From assembly GCA_964355015.1 (NCBI GenBank), contig CAYHCE010000048.1, positions 1 to 20,314 on the forward strand: a stretch of DNA of 20,314 nucleotides. The letters are read 5' to 3'. The notes beneath the pieces were generated by a model. The model was not told the DNA's origin and ran no database searches. It saw nothing but the letters and a program-made list of their open reading frames with translations. This document shows, one piece after another, positions 7,526 to 15,271 of the stretch. This DNA is from CAYHCE01 sp964355015. Lineage in GTDB: Bacteria; Cyanobacteriota; Cyanobacteriia; PCC-6307; Cyanobiaceae. The translations under genes and the position numbers were made by a program. The first letter of the stretch is position 1. Each line of letters opens with the position of its first letter.

Positions 7526-10004
7526 CGCTACCAGAAGTTTTCCGGTCATCAACAAGCGATCCGCCAGACAGCCGCTCGAGCAACATTCGTTTGTCACCTG
7601 CATCTGCCCTGCGCAAGCCCGCAGCTTCTATGCAGATCTTGAGCGCCTTAGTGGTGTTCCGATCACCTTTCTGGAGAACGGTAGCGGTAACTTCGATGCA
7701 GGCGAGTTGGTGATCCCTGATCGGCAGAACAGTGCCCCGGGAAAAGGGGGAACCTCCAGTGATTCAGTCACCCTGTTACTTCACCTAGAAGAGGTTGCGC
7801 AGTCACTCAACCAACTCGGTGAGTTTGATCCCGGCAAAGCCATTGACACACTGTGGTCTGCCTTTGTTGCCATCCGATCACTCGTACTGAGGCTTAACGA
7901 TCAACCCTGTCGTCTCTTCTTGGTGGCTCCTTCCACAGGAAAGTTTGGACGGGATCTTGGTAGTGTAAGTAGCCCCTTCGATTTCTCCTACGTATCGGCA
8001 CTCTCAGGAATGCTGAAATCGATAACGGCCGAATGTCCAGCCTTTAGGTTCACCGTAGTCGACGTTGATAAGTCTCAGCTTGAAGAAGCTGTCTTTATCG
8101 AATCGCTCGCCTATCTCCTGGCCCTCGGAGCACCCGAGCAGGAATACTCGATCGATGCGCAAGGACTCCGCGTCCATACCCTGGTACCTTGCGAGGACAA
8201 TGACCCTGAACCAGCACCCACGCTTGCCGTCCCTGCCGGCATCCTTGCCCTCGGGGGCGCCCGGGGCATTTCCGTTTCAGTTCTGGAGACGATCGGCTCA
8301 AAGGCCACCAAGCTGATCTTGACGGGGCGCTCGGCTCTCCATCCGCCAGACTGGGTGAAGCCAGAACATTCGGTCCAGGAGATCCGACTGCATCTGATCA
8401 AGATGCATGCAGCAAATGGAGAGAAGGTATCCCCTTCGAGCATCGAGAAAGAGGTAAAAGCCATTCTTTCCTCCAGGGAAGCCAGTGCCGCCGTAGCAAA
8501 GCTGGCAGAAGTCTTTGGGTCAGTAGACTATCTTCAACTCGATCTTCTTACGGACGATGCTGCTGAACAGCTGATCCGATTCCTCGATGATGGCGGCTTC
8601 CAGTTCGACACGATCATGAACGTGGCTGGAGTCATCGAAGATTCGTTGATAGCCAAGAAATCCGAACAAAGCTTCAACAGAGTTCTGCGTACCAAACTGG
8701 AGGCCCAAAAGCTGACCTACAGAATCCTTGGCAAGTATGATATTCAATACCTAATCAACTTCGCGTCGATCGCAGGAAAGACAGGTAACTTTGGCCAGGT
8801 AGATTATGCTGCGGCCAATGAGTTGGTTAACGCCGGAACTTGGTTGTGCTCCTCCATCTATAGGAATCTGCGCGCCTACTCGATCAACTGGGGTCCCTGG
8901 GCCTCCGCCGGCATGGCCACCAAGGAAGTAAGCGATGCCTTCATCGAGAGAGGTATTTTCCCCATCCCGCTTGATCTTGGTTCGCTGTTCGTCAAAAGTC
9001 TGATCTCCGACCAGCGCGACATCCCTCTTGAGGTAACGGTCGGCCTTTACGACCCTTCAAAGTTCGTCACTATCAGTTTCGACTTTTCCGGCGCCGCCCT
9101 GCGCTATCCCTTCATGGCTTACCACGCCATATCAGAATCACGTTCGAACACGGGAACAGAAGAGATTCGTTCATTCAAGCTGCGCTTCGACTGCCTCAGT
9201 CTGCCTTACCTGCAATCCCATCGAAAATTCGGCAGGCCAGTGATGCCCGCCGCAGTTTCCTGTGCCTTGGCACTTGAAACCTACGACATGGCTTCGGCGC
9301 TGAGTCGCGCTGCTGGCGATCATGAGATCACACGAATCTGCACTGAGGTGCTGTCCGGAATCGTGTTCGATAAACAAGTACAGCAGGAATTCGTCTATCA
9401 GGCCAGTAGGGATGAATCGGGCTCGATCCAGTGCATACTCAGGGGAAGCGGGACCGCTCGAGCTTCTTACCGAACATCTGTGGAACGGGCCCCCAGGCCT
9501 GTGCTGAGTCAGCAGCTCATGGATGCCCTGAAGCTGATCAGCGAAGAAAGCAACCAAAGTGTCGTCCTGAATCAGGCACTCTGCTACAAAGATTTTCTGT
9601 TTCACGATGGCGTTTTCGAAGTCATAGCCAGCGATCCGGTTATCTCCGATCAGCAGGAACTGATCGTCTCTACGTTGAAATCTCATGGACTGGCAAGAAT
9701 GCTGGGAGTTAACGAAGCCTCAGAAGGCAGCTTGGATCCTTCGCTACTCGATGGATTGCTTCAACTTGGCCTAGTGGTATTGAGACGGCTCTATAAAACC
9801 AGTGCCTTGCCAAACAAGCTGATCGTCGATGTTTTCGCTAATCCACAACCGGATACAACTTATCTTGCTGTGGGTCGCATCGTAAAGGTCGACAGAGTAA
9901 CCAGCAAGGCCTTCTATGAAGGCCTCATCATCGACAAACTTGGCAACCCTCTTCTCTCACTCTCCTTTGCAGAGATGACCCACTCCGAAAGTATGATCGA
10001 CTGA
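7479..10004 (+). CDS. synthase continuation in the -1 frame, KR-DH part
   Basis: 841 codons in the -1 frame relative to the upstream ORF, ending in TGA at 10002. There is no ATG near its 5' end. The first candidate starts are TTG 7707 and GTG 7710, without an SD and inside the sequence of the domain. Translation from 7479 (VENGIDRKATVRL...) resembles the linker that follows the ACP in PfaA/HglE-type synthases, so this is probably the C-terminal part of one about 2785-aa protein. Residues counted from TTG 7707: ketoreductase with NAD(P)-binding GGARGI (183-188), Ser354, and YAAAN (Tyr367, Asn371); then a double-hotdog dehydratase with HRKFGRPVMP (HxxxGxxxxP, His505) and LDPSLLDGLLQ (Asp682, Gln686). 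The last residues are a second hotdog end. KR, DH and the N-terminal ER would allow full reduction of the beta-carbon. Confidence 0.85.
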   Translation, partial: VENGIDRKATVRLSRFATRSFPVINKRSARQPLEQHSFVTCICPAQARSFYADLERLSGVPITFLENGSGNFDAGELVIPDRQNSAPGKGGTSSDSVTLLLHLEEVAQSLNQLGEFDPGKAIDTLWSAFVAIRSLVLRLNDQPCRLFLVAPSTGKFGRDLGSVSSPFDFSYVSALSGMLKSITAECPAFRFTVVDVDKSQLEEAVFIESLAYLLALGAPEQEYSIDAQGLRVHTLVPCEDNDPEPAPTLAVPAGILALGGARGISVSVLETIGSKATKLILTGRSALHPPDWVKPEHSVQEIRLHLIKMHAANGEKVSPSSIEKEVKAILSSREASAAVAKLAEVFGSVDYLQLDLLTDDAAEQLIRFLDDGGFQFDTIMNVAGVIEDSLIAKKSEQSFNRVLRTKLEAQKLTYRILGKYDIQYLINFASIAGKTGNFGQVDYAAANELVNAGTWLCSSIYRNLRAYSINWGPWASAGMATKEVSDAFIERGIFPIPLDLGSLFVKSLISDQRDIPLEVTVGLYDPSKFVTISFDFSGAALRYPFMAYHAISESRSNTGTEEIRSFKLRFDCLSLPYLQSHRKFGRPVMPAAVSCALALETYDMASALSRAAGDHEITRICTEVLSGIVFDKQVQQEFVYQASRDESGSIQCILRGSGTARASYRTSVERAPRPVLSQQLMDALKLISEESNQSVVLNQALCYKDFLFHDGVFEVIASDPVISDQQELIVSTLKSHGLARMLGVNEASEGSLDPSLLDGLLQLGLVVLRRLYKTSALPNKLIVDVFANPQPDTTYLAVGRIVKVDRVTSKAFYEGLIIDKLGNPLLSLSFAEMTHSESMID

Positions 10005-10023
10005 GACTGAAGAATTCAGTTTT
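10005..10023 (+). terminator. weak intrinsic terminator-like hairpin
   Basis: ACTGAA (10006-10011), a GAA loop, and TTCAGT (10015-10020) followed by TTT form a short stem with a T-run immediately after the synthase stop codon. The stem is only 6 bp and AT-rich, so its strength is doubtful. The convergent sulfotransferase-like gene ends inside it (stop at 10016-10018), so this 11-nt gap is the only non-coding space between the convergent genes. Confidence 0.35.
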
Positions 10024-11062
10024 CAAAGCGACTTGAAAGCAGAGGAAAGCCTAGAATGCCGCAGAGTCGATCACAGCGAGAGAGAAGATCGGCCTTCCTC
10101 CTGAGAGCCATCCAATAGTCTGCCATTTGGTCGAGTGGATTTGAGAAATGCTCGATGTTTGCTGAAGGGTCACCACCCTGCGTCAAATCGATCCACCAGG
10201 CCGACTGTGCATCAATCGGAGAAGTTGACATGTCTGGCTGAAACCAGTGGCGGAAGACGGGAGTCATCGCCAGTGTGGCAGAAATGCGGCAAGAGAACGT
10301 GCTCAGATTCCTAGCCTGCTGAAACGGAACTTGGCTGAACTTTGAAAAAAGCGCCTGTGACAACCGTGATCCTGAGTAGCGACCAACAGATTCGGGAAAC
10401 CGTAGAAGCTGGAAATGGGCAGAAGGGGGGAGATCTTCAATCAGCTTGAGCAGAGATTCATTCAGACAGCACCACATCTCAAGTGGATCAAGATCCAGCA
10501 GTTGCTCGGATGAAGCCATTAGATTCCACCATAAGATCAGTGAATCAAGCCCATGGATGGAAGAGAGCACTGAGGGGGCGTAGAAAAATGGATCACGGAA
10601 AAGGAAGAGAAGATTAACTCCTGGCAGGAGGTGAACAGCCTCTGAAACCAGCTCAGGATAGAGAGACAGGCTGAAAGATGGGTCAAAGATATGACGATCA
10701 GTTTTCGACAGCAAACGGGAGTAAACAACTGAGAATTGTTCTTGTGCAGAAAGGACAGCCAGATCATGGCACGCTGCCTCAAGATGGCGAGGTTGATAGC
10801 CTCCATAGATGATCCCAGAAAGCGTTCGGATCAGGCCATCATCAAGTTGATACAAGTCCAACGGGGACTTGAGCGGTGTCATCAGATCATGATGATTGCG
10901 CGCAAGCAGATGGGTGTGCGGCAAGCCAACGTGACCACACCCGTGCATCCTTCGAGCCAACGACAACGCTCCACCCCTGGGTGCGCTGACGATCAAATTG
11001 AGCCTACCATGATCTACATGAGAGACAGCGGGAACCTGCGAAGATTGAAGCACTAAAGTCAT
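10016..11062 (-). CDS. sulfotransferase-like protein with altered PAPS loop
   Basis: 348 aa. The N-terminus has a strand-loop LNLIVSAPRGGALSLARRMH (21-40) in the position of the sulfotransferase 5'-phosphosulfate-binding loop, normally P-R-S-G-T-T; here it is PRGGAL, losing the Ser and both Thr. Further on, HIFDPSFSLSLYPELVSEAV then LLFLFRDPFFYAPS (Arg156 and Ser164, eight apart) match the 3'-phosphate-binding R-x7-S motif. The C-terminal half is not recognised. It is last in a three-gene minus-strand set and its ATG lies 6 nt after the stop of the HlyD fusion, so translational coupling is likely. Convergence with the synthase suggests a lipid or polyketide acceptor, but this is inferred. It may be an inactive or divergent family member. 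Confidence 0.6.
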   Translation of the reverse strand: MTLVLQSSQVPAVSHVDHGRLNLIVSAPRGGALSLARRMHGCGHVGLPHTHLLARNHHDLMTPLKSPLDLYQLDDGLIRTLSGIIYGGYQPRHLEAACHDLAVLSAQEQFSVVYSRLLSKTDRHIFDPSFSLSLYPELVSEAVHLLPGVNLLFLFRDPFFYAPSVLSSIHGLDSLILWWNLMASSEQLLDLDPLEMWCCLNESLLKLIEDLPPSAHFQLLRFPESVGRYSGSRLSQALFSKFSQVPFQQARNLSTFSCRISATLAMTPVFRHWFQPDMSTSPIDAQSAWWIDLTQGGDPSANIEHFSNPLDQMADYWMALRRKADLLSRCDRLCGILGFPLLSSRFEN

Positions 11063-11068
11063 CGTTGG

Positions 11069-13726
11069 CTAGGGGAGAAGAGACCAGAGATCGACGCTGA
11101 AGAATCGCGCCAATGGAGCAATGATATTGAGAAGAATAGAAGTATAGCCGACTTCGACTTTCGCGTAACCTTTTGAGCCGATAAAGTTAGAGGGAAAACT
11201 ATCCTTTAGCTGGATCTGCAATTGCAGGTACTGAAGGCCGTCAACTTCTGTGGTCGTCGGGCTGATAGATGATATGGTCCCAGAAAAAGATCTGCCCGAT
11301 GCAGAATAAAGCCGGAGAGTGCAAGGAAGTCCAACTCTGACCCTGGCACGGTCGTACTCGGGGATCAGAGCGATGGTTTCCGTAAGCGGCTGAGCCTTGA
11401 CGGTCAGCAAAGTTTCACCCGGAGTAACCGTCCTATTCATCAGATTCGTTGTACTGCTGCTTACAACTCCATTGAATGGCATCACGAAGGTTAACTTAGA
11501 GATTCTCTGGTTAATTGAGTCCAGCGCAATCTCAGCCGCCTGCAACTTGCTCTGGGCACTGGTCAGATCATCTTGAGCACGGGAGAGCTGCTCTTCATAG
11601 CTGGACTGTTGGTCAATGGTTTGCTGACGTTGGGAAATTGAAACATTGGATTGGGAGGCCGTTAAATCACTGATAGCCGAGGCGAGCTCACCACTCAGAG
11701 CAGCCTGGTTGGCCAGAGCGGTGTCAAGCTGAAACGCACTGGTGGCTCCAGAAGTTGTCAGCTTCTGCAGCGTTGCGATCTGCTGATTCTGTATCTGAAT
11801 TTGCTTCCTTATTGATTCAATTCTTGCCTTATTTTTTGTGACGGCAGCTTGGGCTGCCTGAAGCTCTTCATTCCTGTTTTTAGCTTCAAGCTTCTTGCTT
11901 CCATACTTAATTGATTGAATCAGGGTGTTGGCTGATCTAATATCGGACTTGAGATTGATTAGATCCTGCTCTTTCTGATTTTTCAGAGAATCAAGAGCGG
12001 TGGAAGTAAGCTGCAGAAGCTTGGCGCCCTTCTTCACAAGTTCCGCAGAGGGTCCCGTCGCATAGATACTGCTTATGTATGCAGATTCAGTAGATCGGAT
12101 ATCAAGGGTTTCTCCTTCTGTAACACTTGCAGACCCAGTGATTGAGGCTCGGAAGGGAAACAGGAAAACAACGATCAGGATCAGGATCAGAACTCTTCGA
12201 CTTGAGAACAGTCGATTGAACCAGAGATGAATGGCATAGAGGCTGAACGTTGAAGCCGCCTGTTCGCTCGTCCTGGCCTGACCTGCCTGCTGAGCTACAG
12301 CAGGCTCTGAGGCCTGCTGCCTGGCGGGTCGAGAAGAAGCTCTGTGGTTAGCTGGTGCCGTCGTTGGCCGTGAGGATGGTGAGCCCCTCTGAGCGATCAA
12401 GCGGGCAAACACCTTTACATAAAGAAATCTTACGAGCAGGAGCGTGAGCGCTACTCGTACGATCAAGGAGGTCCATGTGCCGGCGATTGGAGGCACTTGA
12501 AGTGAAATACCCGGAATAATAACGTTGTAAAGAATAAAGAGGTGGAGACAGAAGACGATCAGCAGAGCGATAATGAACAAAAAACTTCTGACATGGGATT
12601 TCTGGAGATTAATCTCGCGAAATCGGCCCTTGAGCAACAGTGAAAAGTTGTCAGATGTTCGCTTCGCAGAGATCTTCAGGTACCCCTTTGGAAGAACGCT
12701 AATATACTCAAGAAGCTTTCGCCCCGGCGTATTTCGTATGGGTAGCAATAGAATGATAGAGCTGGCAATTCCGCCCTGGATAACAGCAAGCAGCAGCGCT
12801 GTCTGGGAGATCGGAGACGAAGACGGGATCGGTGTATAGACGTAGAGACAGAATACTGCCCCTATGATCAAGTACGCACGTACAAGCAGTGGTTGAACAA
12901 TCAGTATCAGATATTCGTTTCCGCTTGCTCTGCGTTGCCGTTCCTTTAGATTTGCCTCGCTGGCAAAACGTGGCAGGAAACCCCATCTGAAGCGAAGATA
13001 GAGCTTTTGATTCTTAATACCCAGTGCATACGTTGCCAACATGTTGCAGAGCATGCTGACAAAGTTAATGACAATCAGCATCAAGAGGAGGCGTGCAATC
13101 CCAGAAAGTGGATCGGAGTTCCTGGCCAGAATCAGACCGATCGGATTGGCACTGAAATAAAAGCTGTAAATCGCGAAGCAGAGTAGAAAAGCCGTAAGCG
13201 GAAACAGCCACGCCTGAAGGCTGATCAGAACACGCGGCGGACGCAGAAACTGGGTTCGGGTGATCCAGTTGAAGTCGTAAAGGAGGATGCGTGGGTCTTG
13301 CGTTTCGACCTTCTTGCTGGCTTTCCCATCTTTGACTGGGGGGCCCCCATCGGCTCGATCCCGATGGGAAGCTCCGTTGCGACCGGCTGCACCAGGAGGA
13401 TCAGTAAAGAAATCCGGCGTCAGTTCCTCGCCATCATCGAGCACATTCTCATCAATCAGAAGAATGCCGCTCGAGCAGAGCCATTTAAGGTATTCCTCCT
13501 GAGAGATCTCTGTTCTGGAAGAGTCCAGGAAGGACTGGCAGCCTTGATAGAGATCTTGAACAGTTTTATTTCCGGAATCGGCATCGAGAATCTGCTCCCA
13601 TTCCCCCAGAGAAACCTTGCATGATGTTTTGCGATCTCCAAAGTAAAGTCGATACTGTCCATCGACAAGCGGAGAGGTACGCACAGCCGGATTGAGGTAA
13701 AACCTTGAATGGCCGCCTGTGATCAT
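11069..13726 (-). CDS. PqqD / M50-like membrane / HlyD adaptor fusion
   Basis: 885 aa. Residues 1-95 resemble a PqqD-type winged helix (YRLYFG..., W43, EEYLKWLCSSGILLID). About 165-440 holds several hydrophobic segments arranged as in M50 site-2-protease-like proteins. The expected HExxH is replaced by LCNMLATYALG (226-236) and the LDG motif by RNTPGRKLLEYI (331-342), so the zinc ligands appear lost. A Pro/Ala/Gln/Ser-rich linker (448-492) leads to another membrane segment (about 510-526). Then comes a long coiled coil (about 555-740) and a barrel-sandwich/lipoyl-like end (FVMPFNGVVSS at about 745), as in HlyD adaptors. PqqD-M50-HlyD fusions are known from peptide and natural-product export. 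No ABC or outer-membrane partner is encoded here. The start at ATG 13726 has no SD and follows the TPR stop by 35 nt. Confidence 0.78.
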   Translation of the reverse strand: MITGGHSRFYLNPAVRTSPLVDGQYRLYFGDRKTSCKVSLGEWEQILDADSGNKTVQDLYQGCQSFLDSSRTEISQEEYLKWLCSSGILLIDENVLDDGEELTPDFFTDPPGAAGRNGASHRDRADGGPPVKDGKASKKVETQDPRILLYDFNWITRTQFLRPPRVLISLQAWLFPLTAFLLCFAIYSFYFSANPIGLILARNSDPLSGIARLLLMLIVINFVSMLCNMLATYALGIKNQKLYLRFRWGFLPRFASEANLKERQRRASGNEYLILIVQPLLVRAYLIIGAVFCLYVYTPIPSSSPISQTALLLAVIQGGIASSIILLLPIRNTPGRKLLEYISVLPKGYLKISAKRTSDNFSLLLKGRFREINLQKSHVRSFLFIIALLIVFCLHLFILYNVIIPGISLQVPPIAGTWTSLIVRVALTLLLVRFLYVKVFARLIAQRGSPSSRPTTAPANHRASSRPARQQASEPAVAQQAGQARTSEQAASTFSLYAIHLWFNRLFSSRRVLILILIVVFLFPFRASITGSASVTEGETLDIRSTESAYISSIYATGPSAELVKKGAKLLQLTSTALDSLKNQKEQDLINLKSDIRSANTLIQSIKYGSKKLEAKNRNEELQAAQAAVTKNKARIESIRKQIQIQNQQIATLQKLTTSGATSAFQLDTALANQAALSGELASAISDLTASQSNVSISQRQQTIDQQSSYEEQLSRAQDDLTSAQSKLQAAEIALDSINQRISKLTFVMPFNGVVSSSTTNLMNRTVTPGETLLTVKAQPLTETIALIPEYDRARVRVGLPCTLRLYSASGRSFSGTISSISPTTTEVDGLQYLQLQIQLKDSFPSNFIGSKGYAKVEVGYTSILLNIIAPLARFFSVDLWSLLP

Positions 13727-13761
13727 GATCGGTAGAGGGGGAATGGGTCCATCAAAGAGGC

Positions 13762-14799
13762 CTAGAACTCATCCCCTCCGAAATCGAGAGAGGGCTCAGC
13801 ACTCTGATTCGACTCAGCCGCAGCCGCATTCGAAGCATTGAGTTTGACCAGCTTATCGGAAAGCTCACGGATCAGAACTTCGCACCTGGATTTCTGATCG
13901 GCTGCCGACAAAGTGCTGGGATCGACCTTGGCGCCATCAGGCACTGTGCCGGGGATGCCTGAGGAGGCCGCAAGAAGGCTGCTCAGAGCAAACTCATAAT
14001 CGGATTCCTGATACTGAATCCGGCCCCAGCTGTAGTTGAAACGCGGGCTGTTGCTTGCCTGGATCCGCGTGAGCTCATCCTTCGCAGCCCCATACTCGCC
14101 GAGATCGACGTAGCACTCTGCTGCATCCAAGGACAGACGTTCCTTCAGCTTCGCTGGACATTCGTCGTTGTCGGCGGTTCGCAGCACGGAAAGGCCTCGA
14201 ACCTTATCTCCTTTGGCGATCAGGATTTCGCCCAGCATAATCTGAGAATAGTGATTCTTCGGATCGAGGCGGAGACAGTTGTTGAGGTTCCGCTCACAAT
14301 CCTCAAACTGACCCAGCTGCATCTGGGTAATGGCAAGCATCCGCCTCAGCTTGGTGTCGTTGGGGTGCTGGAGAACGGCGCTACGCAGCAGGTGGGCGGC
14401 ACTGGAATAATCTCCCAGTTGCTGCAGCAAGGAAGCGAGAGCGGCGACGTCTCCCTTTTTCTCGGGATTCTGCCGCAGGGCTCGCTGGGCATAATCCTCT
14501 GCAATTTGTCGCTCTCCGTTCTGGAGCCTGATACGACCCGTGCGTGCCAGCAGGCGCACATCATCGGGCGACAAGGACAGAGCCTTGTCGAGGTGTGCGA
14601 GCGCGACGGGCTTATCGCTCTCCGCGTAGGCGATGGCGGCCATGGCCACGTGGTAAGGGGTATAAAGCTCACCATCGGGAACGGTGGCGAGAATTCTCCT
14701 TGCCTCAGGATAATCTTTCTCCTTCTTGATCAGGGTACGAACCTGGTTGAACGTGCCCTTCAAGTTTCCAGGGATAGCAGTTGATGCCATTAGCCGCAC
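13762..14799 (-). CDS. tetratricopeptide-repeat protein
   Basis: 345 aa from GTG 14799, which is preferred over ATG 14790 because AAGGAG (14807-14812 on the minus strand) lies 7 nt upstream of it. No signal peptide is visible. From about residue 46 to 300 the protein is a run of helical hairpins with TPR character; repeat ends LSPDD (76-80), QNPEK (110-114), QHPND (144-148) and LDPKN (178-182) are spaced about 34 residues apart, as in TPRs. The C-terminus is Ala/Asn/Ser-rich and acidic (ending SLDFGGDEF). It is probably a soluble scaffold for protein partners. As first gene of the minus-strand set it probably shares a transcript with the HlyD fusion and the sulfotransferase-like gene; a role in assembling that system is inferred. 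Confidence 0.8.
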   Translation of the reverse strand: MRLMASTAIPGNLKGTFNQVRTLIKKEKDYPEARRILATVPDGELYTPYHVAMAAIAYAESDKPVALAHLDKALSLSPDDVRLLARTGRIRLQNGERQIAEDYAQRALRQNPEKKGDVAALASLLQQLGDYSSAAHLLRSAVLQHPNDTKLRRMLAITQMQLGQFEDCERNLNNCLRLDPKNHYSQIMLGEILIAKGDKVRGLSVLRTADNDECPAKLKERLSLDAAECYVDLGEYGAAKDELTRIQASNSPRFNYSWGRIQYQESDYEFALSSLLAASSGIPGTVPDGAKVDPSTLSAADQKSRCEVLIRELSDKLVKLNASNAAAAESNQSAEPSLDFGGDEF

Positions 14800-14813
14800 T
14801 TACACGCTCCTTA

Positions 14814-14843
14814 AGTTTATCACGATCAGGAAGCGCCAGTCAA
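14814..14843 (-). promoter_or_regulatory. candidate promoter of the TPR-HlyD-sulfotransferase set
   Basis: On the minus strand, TTGACT (14838-14843) and TAAACT (14814-14819) match the sigma70 -35 and -10 boxes at 5/6 and 4/6 positions with an 18-nt spacer. The expected transcript start would fall at or inside the AAGGAG of the TPR gene, leaving almost no leader, which weakens the call. A promoter further upstream is equally possible. Confidence 0.3.
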
Positions 14844-14914
14844 CTAGGTCAGCGTTTCGTCATCCAGATTACAGGAGTTATCTCACTGAGAATGTTCAGC
14901 CCTGCAGATCTTGC

Positions 14915-14964
14915 TCCTCACCACCCCTGTCTCGCGCCCCTCCCCCCGAAAGGGACGGTGAGGA
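14915..14964. other. nested inverted repeat in the TPR-folP intergenic region
   Basis: TCCTCACC (14915-14922) pairs perfectly with GGTGAGGA (14957-14964), enclosing a small CCC-GAAA-GGG hairpin (14945-14954) with a GNRA-type loop. No T-run follows on either strand, so it is not an obvious terminator. It may be a structured leader element of the folP transcript. Confidence 0.3.
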
Positions 14965-15047
14965 AGAGCCTGGGTCGGCCGGATTCGGACAGGCAAGAAA
15001 GCGTCTACCATGATCATCATCGGTCACACAAGTATGCAGCCATTTTC

Positions 15048-15064
15048 TATCAGCGAAGCTGATA
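15048..15064. other. perfect hairpin in the TPR-folP intergenic region
   Basis: TATCAGC (15048-15054), GAA, GCTGATA (15058-15064): a 7-bp perfect palindrome with a 3-nt loop. It could be a protein-binding site or an RNA hairpin. No T-run follows. The rest of the 14800-15267 interval holds no recognisable gene; a 27-codon ORF at 15010-15093 covers this hairpin but has nothing else to support it. Confidence 0.3.
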
Positions 15065-15249
15065 ATCCTGCAGCGCGACTGGCCTCATCGTAAATCTCCA
15101 TACTCGGCCCCTGCCCCGACACATGCCGCTGCAACAACTGCCCTTACAACGGTTCAGCAAGCAGACACAGCAGCAGCCATTGGTTCACGCCACGCCACCT
15201 CGCCCGGGTCCGACGCCTGCAGGAGGCCCCGCTGATCCCTGCTGGCTGC

Positions 15250-15271
15250 CAGCTTGATGGCAGCTTGATGC
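15250..15271 (+). repeat. 11-bp tandem duplication over the folP start
   Basis: CAGCTTGATGG (15250-15260) is followed directly by CAGCTTGATGC (15261-15271). Each copy contains an ATG. The first (15257) opens a three-codon frame, ATG GCA GCT TGA, whose stop overlaps the second ATG (15268), the likely folP start, as TGATG. Confidence 0.6.

Noticed and set aside
9171..9686. 171-codon minus-strand ORF inside the DH region
   Set aside because: Opposite strand of a recognisable dehydratase domain with intact motifs.
7707..10004. KR-DH ORF as an independent gene starting at TTG 7707
   Set aside because: No SD, a rare start codon, and the homologous sequence continues upstream of 7707 to the junction at about 7479.
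14251..14784. 177-codon plus-strand ORF opposite the TPR gene
   Set aside because: Antisense shadow; the minus-strand TPR protein has clear repeats and a good SD.
15010..15093. 27-codon plus-strand ORF before folP
   Set aside because: No SD, no recognisable family, and it merely spans a hairpin; chance is sufficient.
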